From Candidatus Zixiibacteriota bacterium (GTDB lineage: Bacteria > Zixibacteria > MSB-5A5 > GN15 > FEB-12), in the NCBI GenBank assembly GCA_023700785.1, contig JAMPYH010000080.1, positions 1 through 9,580 of the forward strand: a stretch of 9,580 nucleotides of DNA, in the 5' to 3' direction. A program made the position numbers and the translations under genes. Positions within the stretch are counted from its first letter, which is position 1. Each line of letters starts with the position of its first letter. The notes beneath the pieces are model-generated. The model had not been told where the DNA came from. It saw only the letters and a list, made by a program, of their open reading frames with translations, and did not search any database. This document shows positions 6,466 to 9,580 of this stretch, piece by piece.

Positions 6466-7527
6466 ATGACTTCCGGATTTGAAAACCTAACTGACCGAGA
6501 GAAGCAGATTCTCTTGAACTTGATCAATTACTATATCCAGTCGGCTGACCCGGTGGGATCAAGGGTGATCGCGAACAAGTTCAAGATGGGGCTGTCGTCG
6601 GCGACTATTCGGAACACCCTGCAGGATCTCGAGGAACTTGGATTAGTGGAGCAGCCGCATACTTCGGCCGGGAGAATCCCCACCGATGTCGGCTACCGTG
6701 TCTATGTCGATTACCTGATCAAGCCAGATCGACTGACCACGGCCGAGGAGCAGAAGATCCGTGCCGCCATCCTGAAAGAAGGTCGCGGAATCAACGAGAT
6801 CCTTGGGCAGACCGCCCGGGTATTGGGTGAGATTACTCAACAGCTGGGGGTAACAGTCGCTCCACGGTTCGAAGAAGGAGTACTTCGCTCGCTCAGATTG
6901 ATCCCGGTCTCTGAAGGGAAAGTGATGGTGGTGGTGATCCTCGGTTCAGGATTGGCGCGGTCGGTGATCCTTGAACTTGAGGCGAGTTTTCCGGAAAAAG
7001 CTTTGGGGGAGGTTGAATCGCTGCTTAACGAGCGGTTGAGCGGTCTTACGCTCGCGACCATTCGCGACACGATCTCACAACGAATGGCGGATGTTTCCGG
7101 GCATGGCCGCCTGATAAATCTGGTGATCGACTCCAAGGAAAGGATCTGGACGGAAGAGCGCAAATCGGAGGATCTGCATATCGCGGGAACTGACCGACTT
7201 CTGGCCAAGCCTGAGTTTTTTGATCGTCAGCGGTTGTCCAAACTGATGAAACTACTTGAGGACGGCAAAATACTGTCGGACTTCCTGACCCAGGCTCACG
7301 ACGAAGGGCTGTTTATCACGATCGGCCGGGAAAACACGATCCGCGAGATAGTCTCGTGTTCGGTGGTCTCCTCCACTTACCGAGTGGGGAATATCACTGG
7401 AGCGATCGGCGTGATCGGGCCGACCCGTATGCCATACAGTAAACTTGTCTCGGTGGTCGAATACACGGCGCGGTCGATCACGGAAGTGCTTTCGGGGATG
7501 GACGAAAGGAAAGGCGCACAGCTATGA
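6466..7527 (+). CDS. hrcA: HrcA, heat-inducible transcriptional repressor
   Basis: HrcA represses class I heat-shock operons by binding CIRCE operators, with its activity set by the GroE chaperonin in studied species. The 353-residue length fits the family. The N-terminal winged-helix domain shows the usual signature: LTDREKQILLNLINYYIQ, PVGSRVIANK (residues 29-38), SSATIRNTLQDLEELG (44 onward) and PHTSAGRIPTDVGYRVYVDYL (64 onward). The rest is the GAF-like, dimerising region, ending in GAIGVIGPTRMPYSKLVSVVEY, which is strongly conserved. The ATG at 6466 gives the normal family N-terminus, but no clear ribosome site precedes it (ACCATTGGTCTAATT), so translation initiation may be weak. The stop overlaps the grpE start by 4 bases (ATGA), which implies translational coupling. 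It is first in hrcA-grpE-dnaK, with promoter and inverted repeat directly upstream. Confidence 0.97.
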   Translation: MTSGFENLTDREKQILLNLINYYIQSADPVGSRVIANKFKMGLSSATIRNTLQDLEELGLVEQPHTSAGRIPTDVGYRVYVDYLIKPDRLTTAEEQKIRAAILKEGRGINEILGQTARVLGEITQQLGVTVAPRFEEGVLRSLRLIPVSEGKVMVVVILGSGLARSVILELEASFPEKALGEVESLLNERLSGLTLATIRDTISQRMADVSGHGRLINLVIDSKERIWTEERKSEDLHIAGTDRLLAKPEFFDRQRLSKLMKLLEDGKILSDFLTQAHDEGLFITIGRENTIREIVSCSVVSSTYRVGNITGAIGVIGPTRMPYSKLVSVVEYTARSITEVLSGMDERKGAQL

Positions 7528-8138
7528 CCGACGAAAAAGATACGGACGTCACAGAGAATTATTCGGATCAATCGGCGCCAACGCCGCAGACCCGGGTGCT
7601 GGGGGACCCCAAAGAGATGGTGGAAAAAGGAGAGGATTTCTCCAGTGAGGCAAGTGTGGTGGAAGAGACCCCGCAGGTTGCGGAAACCCCGGAGGAACTG
7701 AAGCAGAAGCTGAACGATGTCGAGGATAAAATGCTTCGGATCGCCGCGGAGTATGACAATTACCGCAAGCGGACCGCGCGCCAGCAGGATGAATTGGTCA
7801 AGTCCGCGAATGATCGTTTGTTCAGCGAGCTGATCGACGTGATCGATAATTTTGAGCGGGCGCTGCAACATGCCAAGGAAGATTCGGCCGCCGGCGCGAT
7901 CCTTGCCGGCACCGAGATGATCTACAATCAACTGCTGGCCTTATTGGCCAAAAATGGGGTGACGCCGATCGACGCGATAGGCAGGCCGTTCGACCCGCAG
8001 TTGCACGAGGCAATGCTGCAGGTGAGTTCTGATGCGTATGGCGAGGGGATCGTGGCCACCGAACTGGCAAAAGGGTATCAGCAGGGGACGCGGGTGATCC
8101 GCCATAGCAAAGTGGGAGTGAGCCGCGGCAAGGCATAG
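7524..8138 (+). CDS. grpE: GrpE, nucleotide exchange factor of DnaK
   Basis: GrpE dimers release ADP from DnaK and so drive the chaperone cycle in the cytoplasm. The 204-residue protein has an acidic, disordered N-terminal 55 residues and a long helix expected to form a coiled coil (EELKQKLNDVEDKMLRIAAEYDNY), with YDNYRKRT starting at residue 77. The family hallmark NFERAL starts at 109, and FDPQLHEAM at 156 marks the beta-wing domain. The end, KGYQQGTRVIRHSKVGVS, follows the usual GY...RVLRPA.V.VS pattern, with His-Ser where Pro-Ala is common. The start overlaps the hrcA stop, with AAAGG at 7510-7514 nine bases ahead. The dnaK gene follows after 55 bases. Confidence 0.96.
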   Translation: MTDEKDTDVTENYSDQSAPTPQTRVLGDPKEMVEKGEDFSSEASVVEETPQVAETPEELKQKLNDVEDKMLRIAAEYDNYRKRTARQQDELVKSANDRLFSELIDVIDNFERALQHAKEDSAAGAILAGTEMIYNQLLALLAKNGVTPIDAIGRPFDPQLHEAMLQVSSDAYGEGIVATELAKGYQQGTRVIRHSKVGVSRGKA

Positions 8139-8180
8139 CCTTAAGCGGTATCAGTAATGATGTTCTGTTGTGAGAAGATA

Positions 8181-8187
8181 GAAGGAG
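8181..8187 (+). promoter_or_regulatory. Strong ribosome binding site of dnaK
   Basis: GAAGGAG lies 6 bases before the ATG at 8194. It is the clearest Shine-Dalgarno site in the window, in contrast to hrcA in the same operon, which has none. This fits a much higher DnaK than HrcA output from one transcript. Confidence 0.7.
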
Positions 8188-8193
8188 CGGAAA

Positions 8194-9580
8194 ATGCCTA
8201 AGATCATTGGTATCGATCTCGGTACCACGAATTCATGCGTAGCTGTGCTCGAAGGGAAGGACCCGGTGGTCATTCCGAATCTCGAGGGGGCTCGCACCAC
8301 GCCGTCGGTGGTCGCGTTCGCGAAAGACGGCGAGCGATTAGTTGGCGCCGCCGCCAAGCGTCAGGCGGTGACCAATTCTGAAAACACGATCTTTTCCATC
8401 AAGCGCTTTATGGGCCGCCGCCATGTTGAGGTCGGTTCGGAGGAAAAGCTGGTCCCGTACAAGATCGCGGAAGACAATTCCGGCAATGTTCTGGTCGATG
8501 TGCAGGGGAAAAAACTGACGCCGCCTGAGGTATCCGCAATGATCCTGCAATATCTCAAAAAGTGCGCTGAGAATTACCTTGGCGAAGAGGTGAAGCAAGC
8601 GGTGATCACGGTCCCCGCGTACTTTAACGACTCCCAGCGCCAGGCGACCAAGGATGCCGGGAGGATCGCGGGACTCGAAGTGCTTCGCATCATCAACGAG
8701 CCAACCGCGGCGTCGTTGGCGTACGGTCTGGACAAAAAGAAGAATGAGAAGATCGCGGTCTATGATCTGGGGGGCGGGACGTTTGACATCTCGATCCTTG
8801 AGATCGGCGACGGCGTCTTCGAAGTCCGTTCCACCAATGGGGATACGCATCTCGGCGGCGACGATTTCGATCAGGTCATTATTGATTGGATGGCTGAAGA
8901 GTTCCTGAAATCGAACGGGATCGATTTGCGCAAAGACAGAATGGCGCTCCAGCGGCTCAAAGAGGCGGCGGAGAAGGCCAAGATCGAGTTGTCGTCAACG
9001 ATGCAGACCAATATAAACTTGCCGTTCATCACGGCGGATCAATCCGGCCCGCGCCATTTGGATCTGACGCTGACTCGCGCGAAGCTGGAGCAGCTGACGG
9101 ACGGTCTGGTACAACGGACTATCGGACCGTGCAAAGCGGCCCTTGCCGACGCGAAGTTGTCGGTCAGTGAGATCGACGAAGTGGTATTGGTTGGCGGGAT
9201 GACCCGCATGCCGAAGATCTCCGAAGTCGTACGCCAGTTGTTCGGCAAGGAGCCGCACAAGGGCGTCAACCCGGATGAAGTGGTCGCGATCGGCGCTGCG
9301 ATCCAGGGGGGCGTGCTCTCGGGAGACATGAAGGATATCGTCCTGCTTGATGTCACGCCGCTGTCGCTGGGTATCGAGACTCTGGGTGGCGTAATGACAC
9401 CGTTGATCGAGCGTAACACGACCATCCCGACCAAAAAATCACAGATCTTTTCGACCGCCGCGGACAATCAGCCGGCGGTCTCGATCGTGGTTCTTCAAGG
9501 CGAGAGGAAGATGGCCTCCGACAATCGTCTGCTGGGCAAATTCGATCTGGTCGGCATTCCTGCCGCGCCGAGAGGAATCC
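8194..9580 (+). CDS. dnaK: DnaK (Hsp70 chaperone), cut by the right edge of the window
   Basis: The first 462 residues of Hsp70 are present; a full protein has about 630-640. The ATPase domain motifs are all visible: GIDLGTTNS at residues 6-14 (phosphate loop 1), IKRFMGRR with the catalytic Lys at 70, ITVPAYFNDSQRQATKDAG, INEPTAASLAYGLD, DLGGGTFDIS at 191-200 and VGGMTRMP at 333-340 (adenosine motif). The linker VLLDVTPLSLGIETLGG (from 383) leads into the peptide-binding domain, where the window ends in RLLGKFDLVGIPAAPRGI. The region after Lys70 keeps the insertion (MGRRHVEVG to VQGKKLTPPE) found in diderm DnaK and missing from Gram-positive DnaK. It follows grpE in the operon with a strong ribosome site. 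No frameshift or missing key residue is seen. Confidence 0.98.
   Translation, partial: MPKIIGIDLGTTNSCVAVLEGKDPVVIPNLEGARTTPSVVAFAKDGERLVGAAAKRQAVTNSENTIFSIKRFMGRRHVEVGSEEKLVPYKIAEDNSGNVLVDVQGKKLTPPEVSAMILQYLKKCAENYLGEEVKQAVITVPAYFNDSQRQATKDAGRIAGLEVLRIINEPTAASLAYGLDKKKNEKIAVYDLGGGTFDISILEIGDGVFEVRSTNGDTHLGGDDFDQVIIDWMAEEFLKSNGIDLRKDRMALQRLKEAAEKAKIELSSTMQTNINLPFITADQSGPRHLDLTLTRAKLEQLTDGLVQRTIGPCKAALADAKLSVSEIDEVVLVGGMTRMPKISEVVRQLFGKEPHKGVNPDEVVAIGAAIQGGVLSGDMKDIVLLDVTPLSLGIETLGGVMTPLIERNTTIPTKKSQIFSTAADNQPAVSIVVLQGERKMASDNRLLGKFDLVGIPAAPRGI

Noticed and set aside
7377..7931. 184-residue open frame on the minus strand across the hrcA/grpE junction
   Set aside because: It lies wholly opposite two certain genes and has no recognisable domain.
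8338..8850. 170-residue open frame on the minus strand opposite dnaK
   Set aside because: Antisense open frames over dnaK are a common result of its codon bias; the + strand is unmistakable Hsp70.

Overview
The window is a compact, single-strand (+) stretch of bacterial chromosome with a GC content that looks moderately high. It carries seven genes or gene parts in three apparent transcription units. Genes with signal peptides, a DUF4384/PEGA protein and tandem DUF3857/transglutaminase-type proteins suggest a diderm from the FCB-like part of the tree, such as an uncultured Zixibacteria- or Gemmatimonadota-like lineage. This is inference from gene content only. The DnaK supports a diderm: it carries the nucleotide-domain insertion typical of Gram-negative DnaK, which Gram-positive DnaK lacks. 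I see no mobile element, CRISPR array, tRNA or rRNA, and no gap between genes exceeds about 180 bases.

Unit 1 (1-2216) is exported. It contains the C-terminal end of an unidentified protein, a large secreted protein with a DUF4384 domain, a PEGA-like domain and a long basic Ser/Gly tail, and a 93-residue exported Lys/Pro-rich protein ending in an Asp/Asn calcium-loop-like motif. A strong rho-independent terminator closes the unit.

Unit 2 (about 2234-6347) starts with a good sigma70-type promoter. It encodes two adjacent exported proteins of nearly the same size (652 and 665 aa) with the DUF3857 plus transglutaminase-like architecture. The first has an intact Cys-His-Asp triad. The second aligns with it without gaps around all three catalytic positions but has Asp, Gln and Ser there, so it is a predicted pseudoenzyme partner. 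This active/inactive pair is the most interesting feature of the window.

Unit 3 (about 6374 to the window end) is the heat-shock operon hrcA-grpE-dnaK; dnaK is cut by the window edge. The hrcA leader contains promoter-like hexamers and an imperfect inverted repeat placed like a CIRCE operator. HrcA probably represses its own operon, and GrpE and DnaK form the nucleotide-exchange/chaperone pair. The heat-shock genes and the exported genes upstream have no evident functional link; the junction is probably just adjacency.
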